From the NCBI GenBank assembly GCA_900551555.1, contig URWC01000001.1, positions 1 to 64,000 on the forward strand: a stretch of DNA of 64,000 bases. The letters are read 5' to 3'. Positions within the stretch are counted from its first letter, which is position 1, and each line of letters starts with the position of its first letter. Origin of the DNA: an uncultured Collinsella sp. Lineage in GTDB: Bacteria; Actinomycetota; Coriobacteriia; Coriobacteriales; Coriobacteriaceae. The notes beneath the pieces are model-generated. The model worked only from the letters and a program-made list of their open reading frames with translations, was not told the origin of the DNA and made no database searches. This document shows positions 56,158 to 64,000 of this stretch, in pieces. The position numbers and the translations under genes were made by a program.

Positions 56158-57384
56158 TTACGCGGCGCCCGAACGATGCCGCCATATGGATTGTACGATA
56201 CCCACCGTCAGCAGCTGAATCATCATCGAAGACGAACCGAAGCTAATAAACGGTAGCGGAATACCGGTAATCGGCATCATGCCGATGCACATGCCGATGT
56301 TTTCGAAAGTCTGGAACGCCCACATGCCAACGATGCCCACACACGAAAGACGCAAAAACAGCGACTCGCACTTAAAGGCGACGCGAATCGTCGAAAAGAT
56401 CAGCAGCACGTAGAGGCACAGGAGCAAAAAGGAACCGCAAAAGCCAAAGGTCTCGGACAGGAAGGCGAAGACGAAGTCGGTGTGGAACTCAGGCAGAAAG
56501 CCGCCGGCCGACTGCGTCGCATGCCCCAGGCCCTTACCAAAGAAGCCGCCCGAGCCAACGGCGATAAGCGACTGCTGCAGGTTGTAGGCATCGTCCGAAT
56601 CGGCATTATCGGGGTCGATAAAGACCGTCAGACGGTTCATCTGATACTGCTTGATGAGCACATCGTGGCCGAGCAACGAATCAAAGACCGAATCAAGCGC
56701 CAGGACGAGGGCCACCAGGCCCACGAGCAGGGCCAGGGTCGACAGCACCCATTCGCGGCGTGCACCGCTCATGCAGATGACGATGGCGCCCGAAACCAGC
56801 ACGACCAGGCCCGAGCCCAGGTCACCCATGGCAACGACGGCCAAAAACGGAATGGACAGCATGCCGCAGAGCTTGACGTAGTCGCGAACGGTATCGATGC
56901 GACCGTTATACTGCGAACCAAGCGTAGCAATAAAGAAGATGGTGATGAGCTTGGCAAGCTCAACCGGCTGGAACGTCAAGCCGATACCGGGAATCTTGAT
57001 CCAGCCCGTCATGCCCAGACCGCCCGTATAGGACAGACCCGGAATCTTGGGCGAGAAGATCACGATCAGGTCGATGACGAGCAACGCCGTCGAGAAATTG
57101 GAAATACCGCGCAGGTCGGTACGCCAGACCAGCACCGCCAGCACCGCCCCGATGCCAATTCCCAGAAGATGGCGTGAAAACGATGCATCGGCCTTAAACT
57201 GCGAAGCCGACCAGATAATGATGGCACCGTAGGCGACGAGCGCCACAGTAGCCACGAGCACACCGATATGCACCTTTTGGCGAAACGTGCCGCGCGAGGC
57301 CGAAAGTTGCTTGTTGACGCGGTCCAGGCTGCTGCGAGAGCCGGTCTTGGTTGAACGGAACAGATCCGCCGGAGAAAAATCCAT
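56158..57384 (-). CDS. rodA: RodA, SEDS peptidoglycan glycosyltransferase
   Basis: A 408-residue polytopic membrane enzyme polymerising lipid II for side-wall growth. About ten helices; GIGLTFQPVELAKLITIFF, GDLGSGLVVLVSGAIV and the C-terminal GMCIGMMPITGIPLPFISFGSSSM are SEDS hallmarks. A 40-residue basic N-terminal tail precedes the first helix. It lies ten bases after mrdA, its cognate transpeptidase. Confidence 0.96.
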   Translation of the reverse strand: MDFSPADLFRSTKTGSRSSLDRVNKQLSASRGTFRQKVHIGVLVATVALVAYGAIIIWSASQFKADASFSRHLLGIGIGAVLAVLVWRTDLRGISNFSTALLVIDLIVIFSPKIPGLSYTGGLGMTGWIKIPGIGLTFQPVELAKLITIFFIATLGSQYNGRIDTVRDYVKLCGMLSIPFLAVVAMGDLGSGLVVLVSGAIVICMSGARREWVLSTLALLVGLVALVLALDSVFDSLLGHDVLIKQYQMNRLTVFIDPDNADSDDAYNLQQSLIAVGSGGFFGKGLGHATQSAGGFLPEFHTDFVFAFLSETFGFCGSFLLLCLYVLLIFSTIRVAFKCESLFLRLSCVGIVGMWAFQTFENIGMCIGMMPITGIPLPFISFGSSSMMIQLLTVGIVQSIWRHRSGAA

Positions 57385-57393
57385 CGCAACCTC

Positions 57394-59463
57394 CTATCGA
57401 ACCGAAGAATCGCCCGAGGCCGAAGAGGTATCGGGCTCGTCATAAATCACGCCGAGCACGTCGCGCACGACATGCATCGCGGTATCTGAGCCACCGCCGC
57501 CCTGCTCCAGGACGGTAGCGATGACATACTTGGGATCATCGGCCGGTGCATAGGCGCAGAACCACGCGTATTCGTCCTCGCCACTTTTCTCGCCCGTGCC
57601 CGACTTGCCGTATACCTGCGGCGTCAGGGTGCCAAAGTGCGCCGCCAGGGACGTCGATGCCGTGTAAATCACGTCGTGCATGCCGTTGCGAACAAGAGCC
57701 AAATCCGAATCGCTGTTGATCTTGGCCTCCAGGCGCTTCTTCTTGCCCTTGCCATTGTACTTATAGGCATCGCCGTCGCCATCGCGCGACACGGCAGACA
57801 AAAATACGTGAGGCACGTACTGTTTGCCGCCGTTGGCAAGACCCATATAGGCGCACGCCATCTGCAGGGGCGTCACCAGGATGTCACCCTGACCGATGGC
57901 AATGTTGGTCATATCGCCGGCATTCCACTTGCGGTCCTCGGCAGATGCGTCGGTGAAGTACGACTCTTTCCACTCGGCATCGGGAATACGGCCCGCGCCC
58001 TCACTCGGCAGATCGATACCGCAGGTCTTGCCTAGACCCCAGCGACGAAAGACCTCCTGCAGGCCCTCGGGATGTTGCTCGTCATAAAAGAACGCCTTGC
58101 CCATGTCGTAGAAGACGGGGTCGCACGAGTTGGCGATACCCGACTGCAGCGTCATGGTGCCGTGGCCAGACGTCAGCCAGCAGCGCTTGCCCCAAGCCTT
58201 GCCCAGGCCCGTCCAATAGCCCGTGCAGTTGGTTGTCTGCGTTGAAGTGTAGGTTCCAAACTCAAGACCGGCCAGCGCCGAGAGCGGCTTGATGGTCGAG
58301 GCCGACATGTACTGTCCGCTAATGGCGCGGTTGAGCAGCGGGTGCGAACCCTTGTCATCATTGAGCTCGGTCCACACGTCATTTGAGACGCCGCCGATAA
58401 AGACGGACGGATCGAACTTGGGCTCGCTCGCCATGCCCAGGATCTCGCCATTGTTGGGATCGAGACACACCACGGCGCCGTTACCGGCATTGCTGTAGCC
58501 AGTGGTCTTGGCAAGCTCGATAGCGCTCGCCAGTGCCGCCTCACAGGCCTGTTGGATCTTAAGGTCGAGCGTGAGCTTAATGTCAGAGCCGGCCTTTGCG
58601 GGTACGGCGCCGGCCTGACCGGTCACATTGCCCGAGGCATCGACCTTGACGGTCTGCTCGCCACGAATACCCTGCAGCAGGTTTTCGTAGTAGCTCTCAA
58701 CACCCGCCTGGCCCACGATATCGCCCGACTGGTACGTAATCTTGCCAGCAGAAGCATTATCATCGCCAGAGGTTTTCTTATTCTGGGCCTCGAGCTGCTC
58801 GGAGGTAATGGTGCCGGTATAGCCCAAGATATGGCATGCCGTCTCACCGTATGGATACTGGCGCTCGGTACGCTCGGCAATCTTGACGCCCGGGAACTCG
58901 CCGGCGTGTTCCTTGATATAGGCAACCGTGGAGCGACGGACGTCCGTCGCGATGGTATGCAGGCTCTGAGCGCCCTCTGTATTGTCCTGAATATTGCGAA
59001 GGACCGCCACATAAGGCATTCCAAGCACGTTGGCAAGATGGCGAACCAGAACCTCATCCTCGGCAAGGTCGCGGTAGGCCACGACAGCAAGTGAGGGACG
59101 GTTCTGGACAAGCGCCACGCCATTGCGGTCGAGGATGCGGCCGCGTACAGCGGGAGTGGTAACGGTGCGAGTCTGATTGCTATTAGCCTGCTTCTCGTAA
59201 TAGTCCGACGAGACCATCTGCATGCCCCACAGCTTGACGGCGAGCGCCGCAAACATCGCGCCCACACCCGTGGTGAGGATGGAAAAGCGGCCCTTAAAGG
59301 CGGTCGCCGCGGTATTGCCCTCGCCCTCGGTGGCGCGTGGGGCCGTTCCATGCTGCGTATCGTAGGTAAAACGGGAATCGCCACGACGCATGATGACCAG
59401 CGCGACCACGATGGCCACAACCAGCACGATACCAGCGATAATAACCGTCAACTGGGAAGACAT
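57394..59463 (-). CDS. mrdA: Penicillin-binding protein 2-type transpeptidase
   Basis: A 689-residue class B PBP cross-linking side-wall peptidoglycan with RodA. The pedestal domain starts at VRGRILDRNGVALVQNRPSL, the active serine is in YMSASTIKPLSAL, SCD takes the SxN place (usual for PBP2) and KSGTGE is the third motif. Two hydrophobic segments are present, 7-26 and 60-80, with a charged linker between, where family members usually have one. The end is serine/acid-rich. It sits between mreD and rodA. Confidence 0.96.
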   Translation of the reverse strand: MSSQLTVIIAGIVLVVAIVVALVIMRRGDSRFTYDTQHGTAPRATEGEGNTAATAFKGRFSILTTGVGAMFAALAVKLWGMQMVSSDYYEKQANSNQTRTVTTPAVRGRILDRNGVALVQNRPSLAVVAYRDLAEDEVLVRHLANVLGMPYVAVLRNIQDNTEGAQSLHTIATDVRRSTVAYIKEHAGEFPGVKIAERTERQYPYGETACHILGYTGTITSEQLEAQNKKTSGDDNASAGKITYQSGDIVGQAGVESYYENLLQGIRGEQTVKVDASGNVTGQAGAVPAKAGSDIKLTLDLKIQQACEAALASAIELAKTTGYSNAGNGAVVCLDPNNGEILGMASEPKFDPSVFIGGVSNDVWTELNDDKGSHPLLNRAISGQYMSASTIKPLSALAGLEFGTYTSTQTTNCTGYWTGLGKAWGKRCWLTSGHGTMTLQSGIANSCDPVFYDMGKAFFYDEQHPEGLQEVFRRWGLGKTCGIDLPSEGAGRIPDAEWKESYFTDASAEDRKWNAGDMTNIAIGQGDILVTPLQMACAYMGLANGGKQYVPHVFLSAVSRDGDGDAYKYNGKGKKKRLEAKINSDSDLALVRNGMHDVIYTASTSLAAHFGTLTPQVYGKSGTGEKSGEDEYAWFCAYAPADDPKYVIATVLEQGGGGSDTAMHVVRDVLGVIYDEPDTSSASGDSSVR

Positions 59464-59476
59464 CTACGGGCCTCCC

Positions 59477-60043
59477 CTATTTGAGCTTGCGGGTCTTGGG
59501 CTTAAAGCGCATACCCGTCTGGCGTCCGCCACGTGCGGAGAATCCATAGCCGGACTGCGGCACGACGCCGGACATCAAAAACGGAATGGCAACCAGACCC
59601 GTCAGGATCGAGGACGGCAGCGCATGGCCGAAGATCGCCACGACAAAGCTCGTCTCCAAACCCATAAACAGCAAGATGATGCTGTAAATCACATTAATGA
59701 CGAGCGCAAAGGCGCCCACAGTGACGCCGCGCGCACTCGGGGTACCGCCCGTCTGACCGACGGCGCTGTGCACCAGGGCAAAAGAGCCCACGGTCAGCAG
59801 GAGCGACATAACGCCCACCGGCACGGCAGCGGACAGGTCATAGAACAAGCCGCTGCAAAAACCGCACACGACGGCACGGGTCGGGTCGCCCGAGAACACG
59901 CTTAGGCACACCAGGATAATCATGAAGTTGACGCGACCGCCCGCAATGGAGATCTGCGGTGCCAGGCCTGCCTGCAGCAGCACGCACACGATGGCGGCGA
60001 TTACAAACGTGCGGGAGCTCATCCCCTGCTCGTGTAGATCCAT
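59477..60043 (-). CDS. mreD: Rod shape-determining protein MreD
   Basis: A 188-residue protein with five or six predicted membrane helices and little soluble sequence; VNFMIILVCLSVFSGDPTRA and GFCSGLFYDLSAAVPVG fit MreD. Of the two ATG codons at 60049 and 60043, the second has AGGGGG at a proper distance. The C-terminal tail is basic (RFKPKTRKLK). It lies between mreC and mrdA. Confidence 0.92.
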   Translation of the reverse strand: MDLHEQGMSSRTFVIAAIVCVLLQAGLAPQISIAGGRVNFMIILVCLSVFSGDPTRAVVCGFCSGLFYDLSAAVPVGVMSLLLTVGSFALVHSAVGQTGGTPSARGVTVGAFALVINVIYSIILLFMGLETSFVVAIFGHALPSSILTGLVAIPFLMSGVVPQSGYGFSARGGRQTGMRFKPKTRKLK

Positions 60044-60054
60044 GGACATGCCCC

Positions 60055-61053
60055 CTATTCGCTCGAGCCGGAATCGGTCGTCTCGGACGTGTCGGAACTG
60101 TCATCCGAGCTCTCGTCCTTCGTCTTGGTCGCAGCATCGCGCGACGTTCCCTGCGGCGTGCTGTTGGCCGTGCTCACGTCCTCATCCGAGGCCGACTGTT
60201 CGTCGGTCAGCGAGGTGATGACCAGCACTTCCTCGTTGTTCTCGGCCGTGGTCTGGGCGCGCACCACAATGGTGTAGTACACGTCGTTTGCCGATTTCTC
60301 GACCGACGAGACGGTGCCGAGCGGTAGACCCTTGGGGAACACACCGCCAATGCCCGAGGTCACGATGATGTCGCCAACCTTAACATCGGAGTCGACGCTC
60401 ACGTACTCAAGACGCAGCGTGCCGTCAGCCTGACCCTGCAGCATGCCTTGGGCGCGCGTGTCCTGCACCATAGCGGACACGCCCGAGTTCTCGTCGCCAA
60501 TCAGGCGCACGGTGGACGTCTTGGCCGAGACTTCGATGATCTGGCCGATAACACCGGCCGAACTCGTCACAGGCATGTTGATGGTAAGGCCGTCGGCAGA
60601 GCCCTTGTCGATAGTTACGGTCGAGGTCCAGGCATCGCCCGAGGCACCAACGATACGAGCAGCGGTCGATTTGAGGTTGTAGGTCGACTGCAGCCCGACC
60701 AGCCCCTCCAGACGCTCGGCGGTCTTTTGAGCCTCGGAGAGCTCGGCAACCTTAGAGGTCAGCTCCTCGTTTTGCTTCTTGAGCTCGTCGAGCGTGTCCT
60801 GCGACGCCGTAAGGTTAGAGAACACGTTGCCGATGGCATTGAAAGGAGCCGCCACAGCCGAACCCACAAAGCGCACCGGCGAGGTAATCGTCGTTACGCC
60901 CGAACGCACGGCATGAATCGGTCCTGCCTCGCCCTCGCGGATGTAAAACGTGAGCAGCAACACCGAAATCAGGCTGAAAACAATCAACGGGCGCATACCC
61001 GTTGATTGTCGCTTGGTATTCAGATTTGTGGAGAAACCCGAAGATCGTGCCAA
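60055..61053 (-). CDS. mreC: Rod shape-determining protein MreC
   Basis: A 332-residue membrane-anchored scaffold of the elongasome. One membrane helix at about 20-40 is followed by a coiled coil (LDELKKQNEELTSKVAELSE) and paired beta-barrel domains with SAGVIGQIIEVS and GDIIVTSGIGGVFPKGLPLG. The last 55 residues are a serine/threonine/aspartate-rich tail. It starts at TTG 61053 with AAAGGTGG upstream. Confidence 0.95.
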   Translation of the reverse strand: MARSSGFSTNLNTKRQSTGMRPLIVFSLISVLLLTFYIREGEAGPIHAVRSGVTTITSPVRFVGSAVAAPFNAIGNVFSNLTASQDTLDELKKQNEELTSKVAELSEAQKTAERLEGLVGLQSTYNLKSTAARIVGASGDAWTSTVTIDKGSADGLTINMPVTSSAGVIGQIIEVSAKTSTVRLIGDENSGVSAMVQDTRAQGMLQGQADGTLRLEYVSVDSDVKVGDIIVTSGIGGVFPKGLPLGTVSSVEKSANDVYYTIVVRAQTTAENNEEVLVITSLTDEQSASDEDVSTANSTPQGTSRDAATKTKDESSDDSSDTSETTDSGSSE

Positions 61054-61074
61054 ATGGAATCCACCTTTTGGAAA

Positions 61075-62118
61075 TTAAGCATTGGTCTGGACGAAGCCGC
61101 CATCAAACGCATTGGCCTCGAGCACGCGGGCACAGCCGTTAACGACGTTATCGAGCGCCGTGGGGCTGACGTTGACCGAAACGCCGGTCTCATCGCGCAG
61201 GCGCACGTCGAGACCGCGCAGCAGCGCGCCGCCACCGGTCAGCAATATGCCATAGTACATAAGGTCCGAGGCAAGATCGGGCGGCGTGGCATCGAGTGCG
61301 TCCTTGACGGCCTTAGCCATCTCGTCGAGCGGCTTGTTGAGCGCGCGACGGATCTCCTCACTCTCGATGCGCACGGTCTTGGGCAGACCGGTGATCACGT
61401 CGCGGCCGTTGACCTCGACGTCGAGCTCGTCCTTGAGCGGCACGGCGGAGCCGACCTTGATCTTGATGTCCTCTGCCGTACGCTCGCCGATGGCCAAGTT
61501 GTAGGCATCGCGAACGTGCGTGAGGATGGCCTGATCGAACTCGTCGCCGGCAATACGGATGGACTGCGAGACGACGATACCGCCCATGGCGATAACAGCG
61601 ACCTCGGTGGTACCGCCACCGATGTCGATGACCATGGAGCCGGTAGGCTCCTCGACGGGCAGGTCGGCGCCGATAGCGGCGGCCATAGGCTCTTCGATCA
61701 GATAGGCCTGGCGAGCGCCGGCCTGGATCGTGGCCTCAAAGACGGCACGCTTCTCGACCGACGTGACACCGGAGGGAACGCAGACGACAACGCGCGGACG
61801 CGGGGTCCACGGATAGCGCTTCTCGGACGCCTTGTCGATAAAGTAGCGAAGCATAGCCTCTGTAACATCGAAGTCGGCGATGACGCCGTCCTTCAGGGGA
61901 CGAACGGCCACGATGTTGCCGGGCGTACGGCCGAGCATGCGCTTTGCCTCGATACCGACCGCCAGGATGCGCTCGTCGTTCTTGTCGATGGCGACTACAG
62001 AGGGCTCGCGAATGACGATGCCCTTGCCGCGCACGGAGACAAGCGTATTGGCGGTGCCGAGGTCGATGGCAAGATCGCCCGCATAGCTACCGAAGAACAT
62101 ATCCATCAAAGAAAACAA
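61075..62118 (-). CDS. mreB: Rod shape-determining actin MreB
   Basis: A 347-residue actin homologue that guides the elongation machinery. LAIDLGTANTLV, VVCVPSGVTSVEKRAV, MVIDIGGGTTEVAVI and GILLTGGGALLRGLD are the nucleotide-binding blocks, and the N-terminal MFSLMDMFFG is an amphipathic membrane-binding helix. It starts at TTG 62118 after AGGAG. First gene of mreB-mreC-mreD-mrdA-rodA. A possible -10 TAGTAT lies at 62167-62172. Confidence 0.97.
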   Translation of the reverse strand: MFSLMDMFFGSYAGDLAIDLGTANTLVSVRGKGIVIREPSVVAIDKNDERILAVGIEAKRMLGRTPGNIVAVRPLKDGVIADFDVTEAMLRYFIDKASEKRYPWTPRPRVVVCVPSGVTSVEKRAVFEATIQAGARQAYLIEEPMAAAIGADLPVEEPTGSMVIDIGGGTTEVAVIAMGGIVVSQSIRIAGDEFDQAILTHVRDAYNLAIGERTAEDIKIKVGSAVPLKDELDVEVNGRDVITGLPKTVRIESEEIRRALNKPLDEMAKAVKDALDATPPDLASDLMYYGILLTGGGALLRGLDVRLRDETGVSVNVSPTALDNVVNGCARVLEANAFDGGFVQTNA

Positions 62119-62178
62119 CGCAACTCCTGATGTGTTGGATGATTGCTGGAAAACTACTAGCTCATCATACTAGCGCAA

Positions 62179-62211
62179 GCCCGGCACCTCACTTGCGGTG
62201 AAGCGCCGGGC
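62179..62211 (-). terminator. Hairpin after the TPR protein gene
   Basis: GCCCGGC..TCAC/GTGA..GCCGGGC stem, 23 bases after the stop; a poor T tract (TTGCG) follows on the minus strand. Confidence 0.6.
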
Positions 62212-62233
62212 AAAGCTAAATCCCATAAGGTCA

Positions 62234-63538
62234 CTACTGGTTGTCAGCAGCCGAGAAATCCATATCGAGCGAGGAAACGGCCCAGCCGATATGGTTGTCG
62301 GAGCGCACGAATTTGACGGTGTACTCCTGCTCGCCGCCCTTGGACAGCGATGCCTTCACCTTAGCGGTCGTCTCGGTCATGGACTGATCCATGCCCTCGA
62401 CGGACACGGTGGCGCCCTGCGGAATCGAGGAGATGATCATCGACTTGGCGTCCTCGGACAGGCTCGAGGCCAGGCAAGACTCGGCCTTTGCGGTGTCACC
62501 GTCGCCGGCAGCCTGGAACAGATCGGTGATAACCGACTCCTGCGAGGGGAAGCCAAAGCCGCGCGTGTAGGCAAAGCCCAGACCGCCCGCAGCAATCAAA
62601 ATGAGCAGAAGCAGCACGATGAAGACTTTGAGACCCGTGTGGCGATGGCGACGACGGACCTTGGCCTGCTTACGATCCTGACGGTCCTGCTGGACCATCT
62701 CGGACTCGGACAGCGTAAAGAAGCCGGTGTCCGAGGGATCGGGCATAAACTGACCGGTCGCGCCCGTAGGATCGAGCGGATCGACGGCAGGAGCGTCCAT
62801 CGCGGGCGCCGGAGCCGTGGCCATAGCCGTCTGGGCAGACAGCGCGGCAAGCGAATCATGCACGCGGGCAAGCTCATCGACCTGCTCGGAAGTGAGCTGG
62901 TAGATGCCATCGGCAGTAGCGGCGTTAAAGGCGTCGAGTGCGTCGGAGGGACGGCCGGCGGCAGAAAGCGCCTGACCCATGCCGGCGTTGAGCGCACGCG
63001 TGTCGTCGCGGGGGCCGGCAAAGTCGATAGCCGTGCGGTAGGTCTCCACGGCATCCGCCGGACGGCCGAGCTTAATGAAGCAACGACCAAGCTCGCCCAG
63101 TGCGGCGGCAGGAGCCGGATTGGCGCCGTCGATGGCAGCCTGACGGAAGGCAGTACCCGCGTTGGCATAGTCGCCCGACTGGAACAGCGCGTTACCCAGG
63201 CCCAGATAGGCCTTGAACGGCGTGGCATAGGAAGCATCCTGCGTAGCAGCAGAGAACGCCTGGGCGGCCGTCGTGTAGTCGCCCACGGCGGCGAGTGCCT
63301 TGCCGCGGTTGGTGAGCAGCGCGCCGCGCTTGCCGTAGGTGCCGTCATTGAGGGCAGCGGCGTAGGCCTCGGCGGCCTCGGCATACATGCCCAGGTGCAT
63401 CAAGGCGTTGCCACGAAGGTGATCGGCCTCGCCCATAATCTCATCGGGAGTTTTTGCCGCCCCAAGCATCTGGGCTGCAGCGGAAAAATCACCCGCGCGG
63501 TAAGCGGCGCGGCCCTGTTGGATCAGCTGGCTATTCAA
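62234..63538 (-). CDS. TPR-repeat protein with a single membrane helix
   Basis: A 434-residue protein. Residues 1-210 hold about five tetratricopeptide repeats (AAYRAGDFSAAAQML, ALMHLGMYAEAAEAYAAAL, GLGNALFQSGDYANAGTAFR), then an alanine/proline linker, a basic RRRHRH stretch, one membrane helix near 306-328, and a roughly 100-residue external domain resembling DUF4878-type folds (SSLSEDAKSMIISSIPQG). The TPR part would be cytoplasmic. The start is TTG 63538. It follows a cyclophilin gene by 11 bases. Specific function unknown. Confidence 0.82.
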   Translation of the reverse strand: MNSQLIQQGRAAYRAGDFSAAAQMLGAAKTPDEIMGEADHLRGNALMHLGMYAEAAEAYAAALNDGTYGKRGALLTNRGKALAAVGDYTTAAQAFSAATQDASYATPFKAYLGLGNALFQSGDYANAGTAFRQAAIDGANPAPAAALGELGRCFIKLGRPADAVETYRTAIDFAGPRDDTRALNAGMGQALSAAGRPSDALDAFNAATADGIYQLTSEQVDELARVHDSLAALSAQTAMATAPAPAMDAPAVDPLDPTGATGQFMPDPSDTGFFTLSESEMVQQDRQDRKQAKVRRRHRHTGLKVFIVLLLLILIAAGGLGFAYTRGFGFPSQESVITDLFQAAGDGDTAKAESCLASSLSEDAKSMIISSIPQGATVSVEGMDQSMTETTAKVKASLSKGGEQEYTVKFVRSDNHIGWAVSSLDMDFSAADNQ

Positions 63539-63549
63539 GGAAATCCCCT

Positions 63550-64000
63550 TTACTCGTGAACGATCTCGACATGGACGATCTCGTCGCCGGCACGCAGCTG
63601 CGAAATCACATCGAGACCCTCGACCGTGGTACCAAAGACGGTGTAACCGGAATCGAGGTTATGCTGGGCACCCAGGCAGAAGTAGAACTGCGAACCCGCG
63701 GAATCGGGGTCCATGGAGCGTGCCATGGCAAGGGCACCATCGACATGGCTGTTGCGCGGATTGGTGGCAAACTCGCCCTTGATGCAGTAGCCGGGACCAC
63801 CGGTACCGGGCATGCCGTCAGGGCCCTCAAGACCGGCAGCGACGTCGGCGCCGGACATATCGCGGGTATTGGGGTCGCCGCCCTGAATGACAAAGCCGGG
63901 CACATAGCGATGGAACTTAAGGCCATCATAGAAACCCATCGTGGAAAGCTCGCAGAAGTTCGCGACATGAATGGGAGCGCCCTCACCGTCAAACTTGACC
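63550..64000 (-). CDS. Cyclophilin-type peptidyl-prolyl isomerase (partial, 5' end outside)
   Basis: The visible 150 residues show a cyclophilin: GFYDGLKFHRYVPGFVIQGGDP contains the catalytic FHR, later come GTGGPGYCIKGEF, ALAMARSMDPDSAGSQFYF and NLDSGYTVFGTTVEGLDV. The frame runs off the right edge just upstream of APIHVANFCELSTMG, so only about 40 or more residues are missing. A signal peptide cannot be judged. Confidence 0.93.
   Translation of the reverse strand, partial: VKFDGEGAPIHVANFCELSTMGFYDGLKFHRYVPGFVIQGGDPNTRDMSGADVAAGLEGPDGMPGTGGPGYCIKGEFATNPRNSHVDGALAMARSMDPDSAGSQFYFCLGAQHNLDSGYTVFGTTVEGLDVISQLRAGDEIVHVEIVHE

Overview
The window is a 64 kb stretch of a GC-rich bacterial chromosome, almost entirely housekeeping genes and almost entirely on the minus strand. 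Gene content and the translated proteins point to an actinobacterium of the class Coriobacteriia, most likely Collinsella or a close relative. The clues are an actinobacterial-type integration host factor next to gmk, PyrK-dependent (class 1B) PyrD, the glyQ/glyS two-subunit glycyl-tRNA synthetase, pyruvate phosphate dikinase, and a large bifunctional AdhE typical of a fermentative anaerobe. The genus is inferred from recall of such proteins; no search was run. TTG and GTG starts are common, and many candidate promoters have an extended -10 (TGnTAnnnT).

Layout from left to right. 1-9.3 kb: end of a probable hemW, lepA, rpsT, holA, the DNA-uptake genes comEC/comEA, thiI, then rpoZ-gmk-mihF. 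9.3-14.7 kb: the complete pyrimidine operon pyrR-pyrB-pyrC-pyrK-pyrD-pyrF behind a leader with competing hairpins. 14.8-20.1 kb: the main plus-strand island, with rpmB, a REP-associated tyrosine transposase element bounded by 51-bp inverted repeats, adhE, and an aminoglycoside-phosphotransferase-like kinase. 20.2-30.5 kb: rpsB-tsf, then pyrH-frr-uppS-cdsA-dxr-rseP-ispG-proS, linking translation to isoprenoid and lipid carrier synthesis. 30.5-37.3 kb: xerC-type recombinase, trmFO, dprA, comM, yraN, rnhB, rplS. 37.4-44.4 kb: ppdK, its regulatory kinase/phosphorylase, and glyQS. 44.4-47 kb: lepB, trmD, rimM, khpA, rpsP, diverging from dinB. 48.4-52.5 kb: rsfS, yqeK, nadD, obgE, rpmA, rplU. 52.5-62.1 kb: two radical-SAM-linked genes, a DUF697-like membrane protein, and the rod-shape cluster mreB-mreC-mreD-mrdA-rodA. 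62.2-64 kb: a TPR membrane protein and the end of a cyclophilin.

Themes. Carbon metabolism at the pyruvate node (ppdK with its regulator, adhE) carries the richest operator-like sequence: tandem CG-centred sites before adhE, and helically phased direct repeats plus an inverted repeat before ppdK. Four natural-transformation genes (comEA, comEC, dprA, comM) are present and look intact. Points most worth a second look: an RseP site-2 protease with a winged-helix-like cytoplasmic insertion, the transposase with near-perfect inverted flanks, a recombinase gene that seems to start at ATA, the pyr leader, and the DUF697-like gene next to the cell-elongation cluster. No rRNA, tRNA, CRISPR array or prophage was seen.
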